A DNA stretch of 64,000 nt from CBDHGY01 sp965263325 (GTDB lineage Bacteria; Pseudomonadota; Alphaproteobacteria; Caulobacterales; Hyphomonadaceae), in assembly GCA_965263325.1 (NCBI GenBank), contig CBDHGY010000002.1:1860001-1924000 (forward strand), read 5' to 3'. Below the pieces are notes generated by a model. The model was not told where the DNA came from, searched no databases, and saw only the letters and a program-made list of their open reading frames with translations. Position 1 is the stretch's first letter. Each line of letters begins with the position of its first letter. The translations under genes and the position numbers were made by a program. This document shows positions 17,256 to 25,612 of this stretch, in pieces.

Positions 17256-20093
17256 ATGAGTGATAAACTGACATCCCAACTTGTGGAAAAGCCCGTCACA
17301 TCAAGGCGAGCGCCTGGTGTTTGGCAGCTTTCGAACATAATCGATCCGCGCGCGCTAAGGGTTAAATTGACCACGGCTGCCGAGCAATACTTTGGCGACG
17401 ATGCCGCTATGCGTAAGGCTGCGCTGGATCATCTTCATTCAGCCATGTTCCGCGGCCGTTTGATCGCGCAGGAGCGTCTTCAGCAGGGAGCTGACGGCCT
17501 CGACACATCCCGCTTGCTCTCATCTGTCATGGATGAAGTGCTCCATGCTCTTTATGATTTCGTCACGACGCACGTCATTCGGTCTCGAAATCCGACAGAG
17601 GGTGAACGCCTCGCCGTGATCGCAACCGGTGGATATGGCCGCGGTGTGTTGGCTCCAAGTTCAGACATAGACCTGCTTTTTCTGCGGCCTTATAAAGCTT
17701 CGCCCTATGCAGAAAGCGTCATCGAATACATGCTTTATGCATTATGGGATATGGGCCTAAAAGTCGGTCACGCCTTTCGTACGCCAGATGAGTGCGTGAA
17801 ACTCTCAAAAAGCGATGTCACGATCAAAACGTCTATACTGGATAGCCGATTCCTGTTTGGAGATGCAGAGCTCGCCGAGACAATGCAGGCGCGGTTCACA
17901 AAAGACTGCGTCGAGGGCCAGGACGCACAATTCATAGCCGATAAGCTGGAAGAGCGCGACAACCGGCATTCACGCCAAGGTGATCAGCGCTTTGTCGTGG
18001 AGCCCAATATAAAAGAGGGCAAGGGTGGCCTTAGAGACCTCCAAACACTGTATTGGTTGGTAAAACACACCCTCCGCAGCAATGGCAGAACCGACCACAC
18101 GCTGGAAGATGTGATGCGGGCGGGGGGACTCACGGATCATGAATTGGCGGTGTTTATTCGCGCTGCCCGGTTCATGTGGACGGTGCGCTGCCATCTACAT
18201 TACGTTACCGGCCGACCAGAAGAGCGGTTAAGCTTTGATCTGCAGCCCGAAATCGCTTCACGCCTCGGATATAAGGATCGCGGAGACCAGCTTGGCGTTG
18301 AACGTTTCATGAAGCGCTATTTCATCGCAGCAAAGGATGTGGGCGGTCTAACGCGTCTGCTTGCAGCCAAACTCGAAGCGGAAAATAAGGCACCCGCCGA
18401 AGGTTGGAGGCGTATTATTCCGCGTAGAAAAAAGGTGTTGCCCGAAGAAGGTTTCAGCTTTGATGGCGGACGCGTCGCCATAGAAGACGAAGCTCAGTTC
18501 CAAGCAAATCCCTCGGACCTTCTGCGGCTATTCATGATTGCGGACCGCGAAGAAACAGACATTCACCCCGATGCGATGACCGCTGCTTCGCGCTCTGTTA
18601 AATCGATCACGAATGAAATCCGCAAAAGTGACGAAAGCCGCAACCTCTTTCTTTCTACACTGCTCGACACAAAAGCGCCTGGACGCGTATTGCGGTGGAT
18701 GAACGAGACCGGTGTACTTGGGCGATTTTTACCCGAGTTCGGGGGCATCGTCGCACAAACCCAATTTAATATGTATCACCACTTCACTGTCGATGAGCAT
18801 ACAATCCAGGCGGTCGAAGGTATCGCGTCGCTGGAAAAGGGAGACTTCGCAGGTGTCCCGCGTTCGCAAGAACTTTTTGACCTGATCGAAAATCGGCGCG
18901 CGCTGTATTTGGCAATGCTGCTTCACGATACCGGCAAAGGGCACGGTGATCAGCAAGTCGAGGGGATGCGCACATCCAGGCGCGCAGCGCGCCGCCTCGG
19001 GCTTGGGAAAGCTGAGATCGAACTCATCGCGTGGCTCGTGGGCAATCATCTCGAAATGAGCGAAACGGCTCAAAAACGAGATATTTCTGACCCGCGGACA
19101 ATCACGCAATTTGCAAAATTGGTCGGCTCGCTTGAGCGTCTGCGTTTGTTGTACTTGCTTACAGCCGCAGACATAAAAGCCGTTGGGCCAGGTGTTTGGA
19201 ACGCTTGGAAAGGTCAGCTGCTCTCTGAGCTATATCACGCAACTGCCGCGACCCTTCGCGGTGATCGATCTGATGAAACCCGCGTTCGCGCCGAACTTGC
19301 AAGCCGCGCCGAAAAGCGGCGCACGGCCCTGATAGATGCGCGCGGAGAGATTCCAAACACGCTTCTTCAAATGGAAGACGCATACTGGACCGGTTTTGAA
19401 CCGAGCGAGCATGAATGGCATGCCGAGGTCATCGGGGAAGATGTTGCTACGCGCATGCGAGGAGACGGCGCAGGTGTATCGCTCTTTGTGTCTTGCCAAG
19501 ACAGAGTGGGATTGTTTGCTGATCTTGTCGGCGCTATTTCCTCGATGGGTGCAAATATTATTTCCGCGCAGGTATTCACAAGCCGCAGCGGCGATGTCAT
19601 CGATATTTTCTTACTTCAGGACAGCGATGGAACACCATTTGCGGATGGCGAAGAGAGACGGTTGTCAAATCTGCGAAGCAAAGTTCAAGACGCAGCAAAC
19701 GCAACGGCAAAACCGCCCAACCTCAAGCCAAAGAAAAACCGGCGCGCCGCTGCGTTTATCGTGCAACCCTCAGTGCAGATCCGCAATGACCTGTCGGAAG
19801 ATGCAACCGTTATCGATATTGGAGGGCGTGACCGCCCAGGATTGCTTTACGACCTTGCTAGAGCACTTGCAGAAGAAGAACTGTCCATCAGCTCTGCTCA
19901 TGCCAGTTCTTTCGGTGAGCGCATGTTCAACGCATTTTACGTCAAAACACCTGATGGAAAGCAGATCGATCTCGATGCCCGAAAAGAACCATTGCGCGAC
20001 CGCCTTTTAGCCGCACTGAGACGAGATGAACCGGGTGCACCAGAAACGCCTGCACGGAAGCTGAAACGAGCGAGCGCAGCCGACAGCTTCTAA
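17256..20093 (+). CDS. glnD: PII uridylyltransferase/uridylyl-removing enzyme GlnD
   Basis: Bifunctional nitrogen sensor that uridylylates PII when glutamine is low and removes UMP when it is high. The 945-residue protein has the nucleotidyltransferase site GGYGRGVLAPSSDIDLLFL (residues 125-143), a GlnD middle domain (KEGKGGLRDLQTLYWL), an HD hydrolase domain (LLHDTGKGHGDQQVEG near residue 555) and two C-terminal ACT domains (near 740 DRVGLFADLVGAISSMGANI and near 851 DRPGLLYDLARALAEEELSI). Length and domain order are standard. It is 29 bases upstream of murJ and probably co-transcribed, an association known in other alphaproteobacteria. Confidence 0.97.
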   Translation: MSDKLTSQLVEKPVTSRRAPGVWQLSNIIDPRALRVKLTTAAEQYFGDDAAMRKAALDHLHSAMFRGRLIAQERLQQGADGLDTSRLLSSVMDEVLHALYDFVTTHVIRSRNPTEGERLAVIATGGYGRGVLAPSSDIDLLFLRPYKASPYAESVIEYMLYALWDMGLKVGHAFRTPDECVKLSKSDVTIKTSILDSRFLFGDAELAETMQARFTKDCVEGQDAQFIADKLEERDNRHSRQGDQRFVVEPNIKEGKGGLRDLQTLYWLVKHTLRSNGRTDHTLEDVMRAGGLTDHELAVFIRAARFMWTVRCHLHYVTGRPEERLSFDLQPEIASRLGYKDRGDQLGVERFMKRYFIAAKDVGGLTRLLAAKLEAENKAPAEGWRRIIPRRKKVLPEEGFSFDGGRVAIEDEAQFQANPSDLLRLFMIADREETDIHPDAMTAASRSVKSITNEIRKSDESRNLFLSTLLDTKAPGRVLRWMNETGVLGRFLPEFGGIVAQTQFNMYHHFTVDEHTIQAVEGIASLEKGDFAGVPRSQELFDLIENRRALYLAMLLHDTGKGHGDQQVEGMRTSRRAARRLGLGKAEIELIAWLVGNHLEMSETAQKRDISDPRTITQFAKLVGSLERLRLLYLLTAADIKAVGPGVWNAWKGQLLSELYHATAATLRGDRSDETRVRAELASRAEKRRTALIDARGEIPNTLLQMEDAYWTGFEPSEHEWHAEVIGEDVATRMRGDGAGVSLFVSCQDRVGLFADLVGAISSMGANIISAQVFTSRSGDVIDIFLLQDSDGTPFADGEERRLSNLRSKVQDAANATAKPPNLKPKKNRRAAAFIVQPSVQIRNDLSEDATVIDIGGRDRPGLLYDLARALAEEELSISSAHASSFGERMFNAFYVKTPDGKQIDLDARKEPLRDRLLAALRRDEPGAPETPARKLKRASAADSF

Positions 20094-20122
20094 TGATGCT
20101 CGAATAGGATTAGCGGTTCATC

Positions 20123-21667
20123 ATGAGTCTCGCTCGAAACACCTTGGTTCAATCTTCCCTGACGCTGGGCAGCCGTATCCTCGGCTTCCTGCGCGATGTG
20201 GTGATCGCTGCAAAAGTTGGCGCTGGGCCGATTAATGATGCGTTTGTTACGGCCTTGATGTTTCCAAATTTGTTCCGGCGTATTTTTGCGGAAGGTGCAT
20301 TTGCGCAGGCCTTTATTCCGATTTACGCCCGAACACTTGAAGCCGAAGGCGAAGAAGCTGCCCGAAAAGTTGCGCAAGAAACCATGCGAGGACTTTTCGC
20401 TGTTACTGCAGCGCTCGTAATTGCTGCCCAGTTTGCAATGCCGTGGATCATGAAGGTCATTCATGGGGGGTATGCAGAGGAGAGCGAGAGCTTTCAGCTC
20501 GCAATCTTCCTCACGCAACTCACGATGCCCTATCTTGCCTGTATGGCGATCGCTGCACTTCTATCTGGCGTATTGAACTCTGCTGGAAGATTTATCCTTT
20601 CTGCCGGCGCACCGATGATCCTGAACATATGTTTGATTGGGGCAGCATGGTACGGCAACGGAATTCGGGAAACGGCGACGTTTGCATCAGCCGCCGTCAC
20701 TGTCGCAGGAATTCTCCAGGTTCTATTGCTTTATTGGGGAGTGCGTCGCCAGAAAGTGCGTCTGTCCCTTGGGCTGCCAACGCTGTCTCCTTCCGTGAAA
20801 AAGGTTGTGGCGCTCGCCATTCCAGGCGTCATCGCCGCAAGCGGCGTGCAAATTAACATCCTCGTCTCTCAAGCGCTGGCGAGCTTCGAAGAAGGCGCGA
20901 AGTCCTGGTTGTTTTACGCTGACAGGCTATACCAGTTACCGCTTGGATTAGTCGGCGTTGCCGTCGGTGTCGCGATTCTCCCGAGACTCGCCCGTTCAGC
21001 ACGCCAATCTGACGAAGCAACCTCCAGCGCCCTTATGGATAACGGTATCGGCCTCGCAATGGCACTCACATTGCCTGCAGCGGCAGCTTTGATGATTGCC
21101 CCCGCCTATCTGATCGAAGGGCTCTATACACGCGGTGCATTTCTTACGAGTGATGCCGAGCAAGCCGGTCTGGCCCTTATTCACTATGGCTGGGGCGTGC
21201 CAGCTTTCGTACTTATCAAAGTGCTCGCGCCAGCATATTTTGCCCGCGAAGACACCAAGACACCAATGCGCTTCGCTTTGATTTCAGTTGCCGTGAATAC
21301 CGCATTTGGTGCCAGCCTGTTCTTCTGGATGCGTGCACAAGGCATGGACGGATTTCCAGGATTGGCGATTGCGACCTCAGCGGCAGCCTGGGGCAATGTG
21401 ATCATGCTATTTCTCGGTTTAAGGTCGCGCGGCTGGTACACTCCGGGGCCGGTGCTCCGATCTCGAATGATCCGCGTGTTCCTCGCGACGGCGCTTATGT
21501 CGGCTGTTTTGATCTATCTGCAAATGAACCAGGATGATTTCGAAGCCTATTTATATGGACGCAAAATCATCGCTGTTGGGGCATTTATCCTTCTCGGTAT
21601 GATCGTTTATGCATTCGCCGCGCTGATGGTTGGCGCAGTGAAGGTAAGCGATTTACGCCGAACCTAA
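20123..21667 (+). CDS. murJ: Lipid II flippase MurJ (MviN)
   Basis: Moves lipid II across the inner membrane for peptidoglycan synthesis. The 514-residue protein has about 14 hydrophobic helices and the MviN N-terminus LGSRILGFLRDVVIAAKVGA followed by NDAFVTALMFPNLFRRIFAEGAFAQAFIPI, with the conserved Arg residues of the central cavity (R in SRILGFLRD; N-L-F-R-R). It follows glnD and precedes dut closely. Confidence 0.96.
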   Translation: MSLARNTLVQSSLTLGSRILGFLRDVVIAAKVGAGPINDAFVTALMFPNLFRRIFAEGAFAQAFIPIYARTLEAEGEEAARKVAQETMRGLFAVTAALVIAAQFAMPWIMKVIHGGYAEESESFQLAIFLTQLTMPYLACMAIAALLSGVLNSAGRFILSAGAPMILNICLIGAAWYGNGIRETATFASAAVTVAGILQVLLLYWGVRRQKVRLSLGLPTLSPSVKKVVALAIPGVIAASGVQINILVSQALASFEEGAKSWLFYADRLYQLPLGLVGVAVGVAILPRLARSARQSDEATSSALMDNGIGLAMALTLPAAAALMIAPAYLIEGLYTRGAFLTSDAEQAGLALIHYGWGVPAFVLIKVLAPAYFAREDTKTPMRFALISVAVNTAFGASLFFWMRAQGMDGFPGLAIATSAAAWGNVIMLFLGLRSRGWYTPGPVLRSRMIRVFLATALMSAVLIYLQMNQDDFEAYLYGRKIIAVGAFILLGMIVYAFAALMVGAVKVSDLRRT

Positions 21668-21712
21668 CTTACGCGCTTGACTCGAATCTCTCCGCGCGAG
21701 ACGTGCAGAACT

Positions 21713-22171
21713 ATGACACAACAGATTCAAATCCCTGTGGTTCCCCTCCCTCACTTTAAAGGTCTGGAGCTTCCATCATACGAAACCACCGGAAGCGCTG
21801 GCATGGACGTCCGCGCGGCTGTTCCGGAAGATACGCCGCTAACGCTGGAGCCTGGCGCGCGCGAGCTCGTGCCCACCGGCATAACGATGGCAATCCCTCA
21901 TGGATACGAGGTTCAAGTTCGCCCACGCTCTGGTTTGGCGGTTAAACATGGGATTACGTGTCTAAATACTCCCGGCACAATCGACAGCGACTATCGGGGC
22001 GAGGTGAAAGTCATCCTGATTAATCTCGGAACGGAGCCTTTCGTCATCCAGCGAGGCGAGCGCATCGCGCAATTGATCGTCGCACCCGTGACGCAAGGCC
22101 TTTTCGAAATCGTAGACGATCTCGACGAAACAGCCCGCGGAACCGGCGGATTTGGGTCGACCGGTCGCTAG
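21713..22171 (+). CDS. dut: Deoxyuridine 5'-triphosphate nucleotidohydrolase
   Basis: Hydrolyses dUTP to dUMP, limiting uracil in DNA and supplying thymidylate synthesis. From ATG 21713 it is 152 residues, the normal length; a TTG at 21677 would add 12 residues without support. All five trimeric dUTPase motifs are seen: GSAGMDVRAA, PRSGLAVKHGI, LNTPGTIDSDYRGEVKVILIN, RGERIAQLIVAPV and RGTGGFGSTGR. It sits 45 bases after murJ and may share its transcript. Confidence 0.96.
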   Translation: MTQQIQIPVVPLPHFKGLELPSYETTGSAGMDVRAAVPEDTPLTLEPGARELVPTGITMAIPHGYEVQVRPRSGLAVKHGITCLNTPGTIDSDYRGEVKVILINLGTEPFVIQRGERIAQLIVAPVTQGLFEIVDDLDETARGTGGFGSTGR

Positions 22172-22222
22172 AATCAAAATTTTCAAACAAATTTCTTGAA
22201 CAAGCATTCATGTCCCCCCACA

Positions 22223-22237
22223 TATCGAATATCGATA
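22223..22237. promoter_or_regulatory. Palindromic operator site 1 (TATCGA-N3-TCGATA)
   Basis: TATCGAATATCGATA is an inverted repeat with 6-base half sites. It ends 25 bases before the ATG of the first PspB-like gene and differs at one position from the site before the second. Position and identity suggest an operator overlapping or next to the promoter. The cognate regulator is not in the window. Confidence 0.65.
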
Positions 22238-22262
22238 TTCACGAAATTGGGAGAAAAATAGA

Positions 22263-22502
22263 ATGGGTTGGGTCATCTTTGGGGTGGTCATCTGGATCAT
22301 CGCAAGCAACCACTCAACGCGCGGCTGTAAGTCTCGGCGACAACACCGAAGGCCGCAGCAGATTGAAAACCGCCGCCGGAGCGCCTCTGAGGTTTACCGG
22401 ATGCAGACAGAACGCGAAGATATGGACCGCCGCCTGCAAATCGCTGAGCGCAAAATTGCCGATCACGACGAATACTTACGCCGTCAATTTCGAAATTTGT
22501 GA
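22263..22502 (+). CDS. PspB-like small membrane protein 1
   Basis: The 79-residue product has one N-terminal membrane helix (MGWVIFGVVIWIIASN), a basic stretch, then a coiled-coil segment (MQTEREDMDRRLQIAERKIA). This layout is like phage-shock protein B but identity is low, and the name is by architecture only. GGGAG lies nine bases upstream of ATG 22263. A longer open frame in another register over the same bases is not preferred. Operator site 1 precedes it. Confidence 0.7.
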   Translation: MGWVIFGVVIWIIASNHSTRGCKSRRQHRRPQQIENRRRSASEVYRMQTEREDMDRRLQIAERKIADHDEYLRRQFRNL

Positions 22503-22532
22503 TAAGCTTGATCGCAAACAGTATTTATCGTA

Positions 22533-22547
22533 TATCGAATTTCGATA
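22533..22547. promoter_or_regulatory. Palindromic operator site 2 (TATCGA-N3-TCGATA)
   Basis: TATCGAATTTCGATA matches site 1 at 14 of 15 bases. It lies 18 bases before the ATG of the second PspB-like gene, in the 63-base gap between the two genes, so each gene seems to have its own regulated promoter. Confidence 0.65.
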
Positions 22548-22565
22548 ATTTCAGGAGCTTGGTTG

Positions 22566-22808
22566 ATGGACATAGCATTTGCACCTTTCATCATGATCGT
22601 TCTCATAGTGCTGATTTCCGTCGGTGCGGGCGTGATCAACAACTATATAAAGATGAAGAATGCGCAGACTGAGCGCTCCGCAAATGATGTGGATATTGAC
22701 CGCATGCAGGCGCAAATCGATCAGCTGACAGAACGCGTTCGCGTTTTGGAAAAACTCGCCACGGATGACGAGCGAGGTCTCCGCGAAGAGTTCAAACGCC
22801 TCGCCTAA
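22566..22808 (+). CDS. PspB-like small membrane protein 2
   Basis: The 80-residue product has an N-terminal membrane helix (FAPFIMIVLIVLISVGAGVI) and a coiled coil with heptad pattern (IDRMQAQIDQLTERVRVLEK), again PspB-like in layout. It is probably a diverged relative of the preceding small protein. AGGAG lies nine bases before ATG 22566; a TTG one codon earlier is less likely. Its stop overlaps the stop of the convergent SH3 gene by four bases. A role in envelope stress is inferred from architecture only. Confidence 0.72.
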   Translation: MDIAFAPFIMIVLIVLISVGAGVINNYIKMKNAQTERSANDVDIDRMQAQIDQLTERVRVLEKLATDDERGLREEFKRLA

Positions 22809-23317
22809 AGCCCGCTTTCTTCAGTGTAACTTCCCCAGACAGATTGCCGGCTCACATATCCTTTGAACCGCTCAGCGCTTATCTGGCACCAAGCCCCTGA
22901 ACAGGCGAGCAGTTCTCCAACAACGCCATTTTGAAGGACCGCGATGCCGCGCGCTTCAGCGCTTGCTTTTCGCTTTAGCTCTGTTTCACCACGAACGAGC
23001 ACAGTTCGTGTTTGGGTCAACATGCGTGCATGCACCCATACTTCGTCACCATCTGGGTCCCGAATATACCGCCAGTCCTGGCTCTCTTTAAGGATGAGAA
23101 CTGGCAAACCTTTCCGCTCATACTTCCACGCAATCGGATGATCGAGACTGGGACCAACGCGGCCATGAACGGCAGGATATCTGAGGCTTTCAAAACGCGG
23201 GACCGGCTTTCCGGAGAACTGACTGATCTTGACCTTGGGAGACGCAGGCACCCCTTGCGCCGCGGCGATCGAAAACTGAGAAAAAACACACACCAAAAGA
23301 ACAGCGAACAAACGCAT
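22805..23317 (-). CDS. Secreted bacterial SH3-domain protein
   Basis: From ATG 23317 the 170-residue product has a Sec signal (MRLFAVLLVCVFSQFSIAAA) and two SH3-like repeats: ESLRYPAVHGRVGPSLDHPI with KESQDWRYIRDPDGDEVWVH, and GIAVLQNGVVGELLACSGAWC with GYVSRQSVWG. Such periplasmic proteins are thought to bind cell-wall peptides. An upstream in-frame extension to 23413 lacks a signal-like start. It converges on the PspB-like gene 2. Confidence 0.85.
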   Translation of the reverse strand: MRLFAVLLVCVFSQFSIAAAQGVPASPKVKISQFSGKPVPRFESLRYPAVHGRVGPSLDHPIAWKYERKGLPVLILKESQDWRYIRDPDGDEVWVHARMLTQTRTVLVRGETELKRKASAEARGIAVLQNGVVGELLACSGAWCQISAERFKGYVSRQSVWGSYTEESGL

Positions 23318-23465
23318 CAAGCACCACTCATACTCTACACCAACCCAGCCACTATACCCCTCTGCGGTGAATCGGTGGTAAAGCCGCAGAAACTCTAATT
23401 GGCGGCAGAGCATCGCTCTGCTATCAGCCGATTAAGTAAAAATTAGATTGGGCTCGGACGCACAT

Positions 23466-24452
23466 ATGGTCGACAAAAAGCTGAAAATAATTGTCACGCG
23501 CAAATTACCGGGGCCGGTTGAGTTGCGCATGAAAGAGCTTTTCGATGCCGAGCTAAACGAGACCGATACACCCTTTACTGACGCGCAGCTTGCTGAGGCC
23601 ATTTCGCGGGCCGACGTACTCGTGCCCACGGTGACCGATTCCATCGATGGTAAGCTCATCTCGAGCGCAAGTGAGCAGTTAAAACTCATCGCACAATTCG
23701 GTGCGGGTACGGATAATATTGACGTTCACACCGCTACCAAACGTGGCATCACCGTTACAAACACGCCGGGCGTGCTCACGGACGATACGGCAGACGTTAC
23801 GATGGCACTCATACTTGCTGTGCCTCGCCGTTTGCACGAGGGCGTGCAGGTCATGCAAAGCGGCGCATTTGAGGGGTGGAGTCCGACCTGGATGATGGGT
23901 CGCCGCATCTCTGGAAAGCGGCTTGGGATTATTGGAATGGGCCGGATTGGCCAAGCGGTGGCTCGCCGCGCCAAAGCTTTTGGTTTGCAGATCCATTATC
24001 ACAACCGAAAACCTGTCAGCCCCAAAATTGAAGAACTGCTAGAGGCTACCTATTGGGACAGCCTCGACCAGATGCTTGCACGCATGGATATCGTTTCGGT
24101 GAATTGCCCGCACACGCCCTCAACCTTTCACCTTCTGAATTCCCGGCGCATCGACCTGATGCAACCGGATAGTTTCATTGTGAACACCGCCCGCGGAGAG
24201 GTCATTGATGAAGCTGCGCTTGCGGCCGCAATCCGCGCAGGGAAAATTTCAGGCGCGGGTCTTGATGTGTTTGAGCGAGAGCCAGCTGTGAACGAGGATT
24301 TGGTTGGCCTGCCAAATGTTGTTCTTCTTCCGCATATGGGATCGGCAACGCTCGAGGGCCGAACCGAGATGGGTGAGAAAGTGATCATCAACATCAAGAC
24401 GTTTGCGGATGGACACAAACCGCCGGACCGAGTGATCCCCGACGCTGAGTAA
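23466..24452 (+). CDS. D-2-hydroxyacid dehydrogenase, glyoxylate/hydroxypyruvate reductase-like
   Basis: NAD(P)H-dependent reductase of 2-keto acids. From ATG 23466 it has 328 residues with the Rossmann motif LGIIGMGRIGQAVARRAKAF, catalytic Arg in VNTARGEVIDEAAL, Glu in LDVFEREPAVNEDL and His in LLPHMGSATLEGRTEM. This matches the GyaR/GhrB group. It is a single gene between the SH3 gene and the TetR-controlled membrane gene. Confidence 0.92.
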   Translation: MVDKKLKIIVTRKLPGPVELRMKELFDAELNETDTPFTDAQLAEAISRADVLVPTVTDSIDGKLISSASEQLKLIAQFGAGTDNIDVHTATKRGITVTNTPGVLTDDTADVTMALILAVPRRLHEGVQVMQSGAFEGWSPTWMMGRRISGKRLGIIGMGRIGQAVARRAKAFGLQIHYHNRKPVSPKIEELLEATYWDSLDQMLARMDIVSVNCPHTPSTFHLLNSRRIDLMQPDSFIVNTARGEVIDEAALAAAIRAGKISGAGLDVFEREPAVNEDLVGLPNVVLLPHMGSATLEGRTEMGEKVIINIKTFADGHKPPDRVIPDAE

Positions 24453-24457
24453 ACAGT

Positions 24458-24850
24458 TTAAGCGATTTCTCGGTTCACCAAGAATCCGAGGTAAATTCCG
24501 ACGCCGCCGCCCCAAAGAATAGCTGCTGCCGAGCGCAAGACGCTTTCATCGGTTGCGCCGTAAAGTGCCGGAAACCAGGCTGTCGCGATCCCATCGCACA
24601 GCAAAGCCGTGCTCGTCGTAAGCGCCATCCCGATCGCAACCTGATCACGCCTTAACCCCGCAATGGCCCTGATTAAAAATACGAACGGCAAGGTGCCAGG
24701 AATTATGAGGATATAAGTTAGTATCTGAGCCTTCCCGCTCAATACGCCCATCGGTTCGAGGTGGCGCAGCAACATTGCAGCCACAAACCAGAGCGTCACT
24801 CCCATGAACGCCGTCAGCATAACCTGCCGATTGGATAGCCCTGCTTTCAT
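24458..24850 (-). CDS. Small four-helix membrane protein (DUF5367-like)
   Basis: The 130-residue product has four predicted membrane helices (MLTAFMGVTLWFVAAMLL; ILTYILIIPGTLPFVFLIRA; a central pair; AAILWGGGVGIYLGFLV). I chose ATG 24850, which has GGAGGGTG just upstream; earlier in-frame starts would run through the operator region. It resembles DUF5367-type proteins often found beside TetR regulators, but this is a resemblance and no function is known. It diverges from the TetR gene across twin palindromes and is presumably its target. Confidence 0.75.
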   Translation of the reverse strand: MKAGLSNRQVMLTAFMGVTLWFVAAMLLRHLEPMGVLSGKAQILTYILIIPGTLPFVFLIRAIAGLRRDQVAIGMALTTSTALLCDGIATAWFPALYGATDESVLRSAAAILWGGGVGIYLGFLVNREIA

Positions 24851-24864
24851 CTCACCCTCCATTG

Positions 24865-24880
24865 TGTAGCGGTCGCTACA
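24865..24880. promoter_or_regulatory. TetR operator 1
   Basis: TGTAGCGGTCGCTACA is a perfect 16-base palindrome in the divergent promoter between the membrane protein and TetR genes. Its centre is 28 bases from that of a second copy, the arrangement expected for cooperative binding of a TetR dimer pair. Confidence 0.85.
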
Positions 24881-24891
24881 TTTGTACATTA

Positions 24892-24909
24892 TTGTAGCGA
24901 CCGCTACAA
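24892..24909. promoter_or_regulatory. TetR operator 2
   Basis: TTGTAGCGACCGCTACAA is an 18-base perfect palindrome sharing the half site TGTAGCG with operator 1. It ends seven bases before the TetR start codon, so occupancy should block tetR expression and give autoregulation. Confidence 0.85.
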
Positions 24910-24916
24910 GATTTGA

Positions 24917-25471
24917 ATGTCCAGAAGATCTGATCAGCGCGAAGCAATAACGGAAACACTTGCGGCCCATGTGCTCGGCAATGGCCTCGGGGAAACCAGC
25001 CTCCGACAATTGGCGAAAGCGGCCAACGTCAGTGACCGCATGCTGCTGTACTATTTCGAAGACAAGGCTGACCTGCTCTCGGCGGTATTGGGCTTAATTG
25101 CTGACAATTTCACCGTTCATCTGGATTCTGCATTACCCGCCGAAGAGCCAATGGATGTTAAAGACTTGTTTAACGCCGTCTCAAACCTCAACAACCACCC
25201 GAACGTCAGGCATTTTATAAGCCTCTGGATCGAAACGATTGCCGCGGCAGCGCGAGATATTGAACCTCACAAATCAATCGCGAAGCAAATCGCGGGGAGG
25301 TTTCTCGATTGGATAGAATGCCGTTTGCCCATTGGGCCATCCAGACGCTCTGATGCCATATTGCTTCTCTCGATGATAGAGGGGCTGGCGATCATGGTCG
25401 TTTGTACGGACATGGAAACACAAGCAAGTGCGAAAACATCATTGGACCACCTTTTGCAGCTGTATCGGTAG
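24917..25471 (+). CDS. TetR-family transcriptional regulator
   Basis: One-component repressor, 184 residues. The N-terminal helix-turn-helix is clear (LGETSLRQLAKAANVSDRML then YYFEDKADLLSAVLG); the C-terminal ligand domain is divergent. It starts next to a palindromic operator and diverges from a small membrane protein gene. Ligand unknown. The leader between operator 2 and ATG 24917 is so short that translation probably starts on a near-leaderless message. Confidence 0.9.
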   Translation: MSRRSDQREAITETLAAHVLGNGLGETSLRQLAKAANVSDRMLLYYFEDKADLLSAVLGLIADNFTVHLDSALPAEEPMDVKDLFNAVSNLNNHPNVRHFISLWIETIAAAARDIEPHKSIAKQIAGRFLDWIECRLPIGPSRRSDAILLLSMIEGLAIMVVCTDMETQASAKTSLDHLLQLYR

Positions 25472-25612
25472 TTTGCTCACTTGGATTTTCTGCCCAGGTC
25501 CAAAATGCGAAGATCACGAACATTCGCACGAACCCCTGTTCAATTTGTATTGACAGCACGCCAGCAATTCGCTTCCCCTTGTAACCAAGAAATGACGCTG
25601 GAGGCTTCACAC

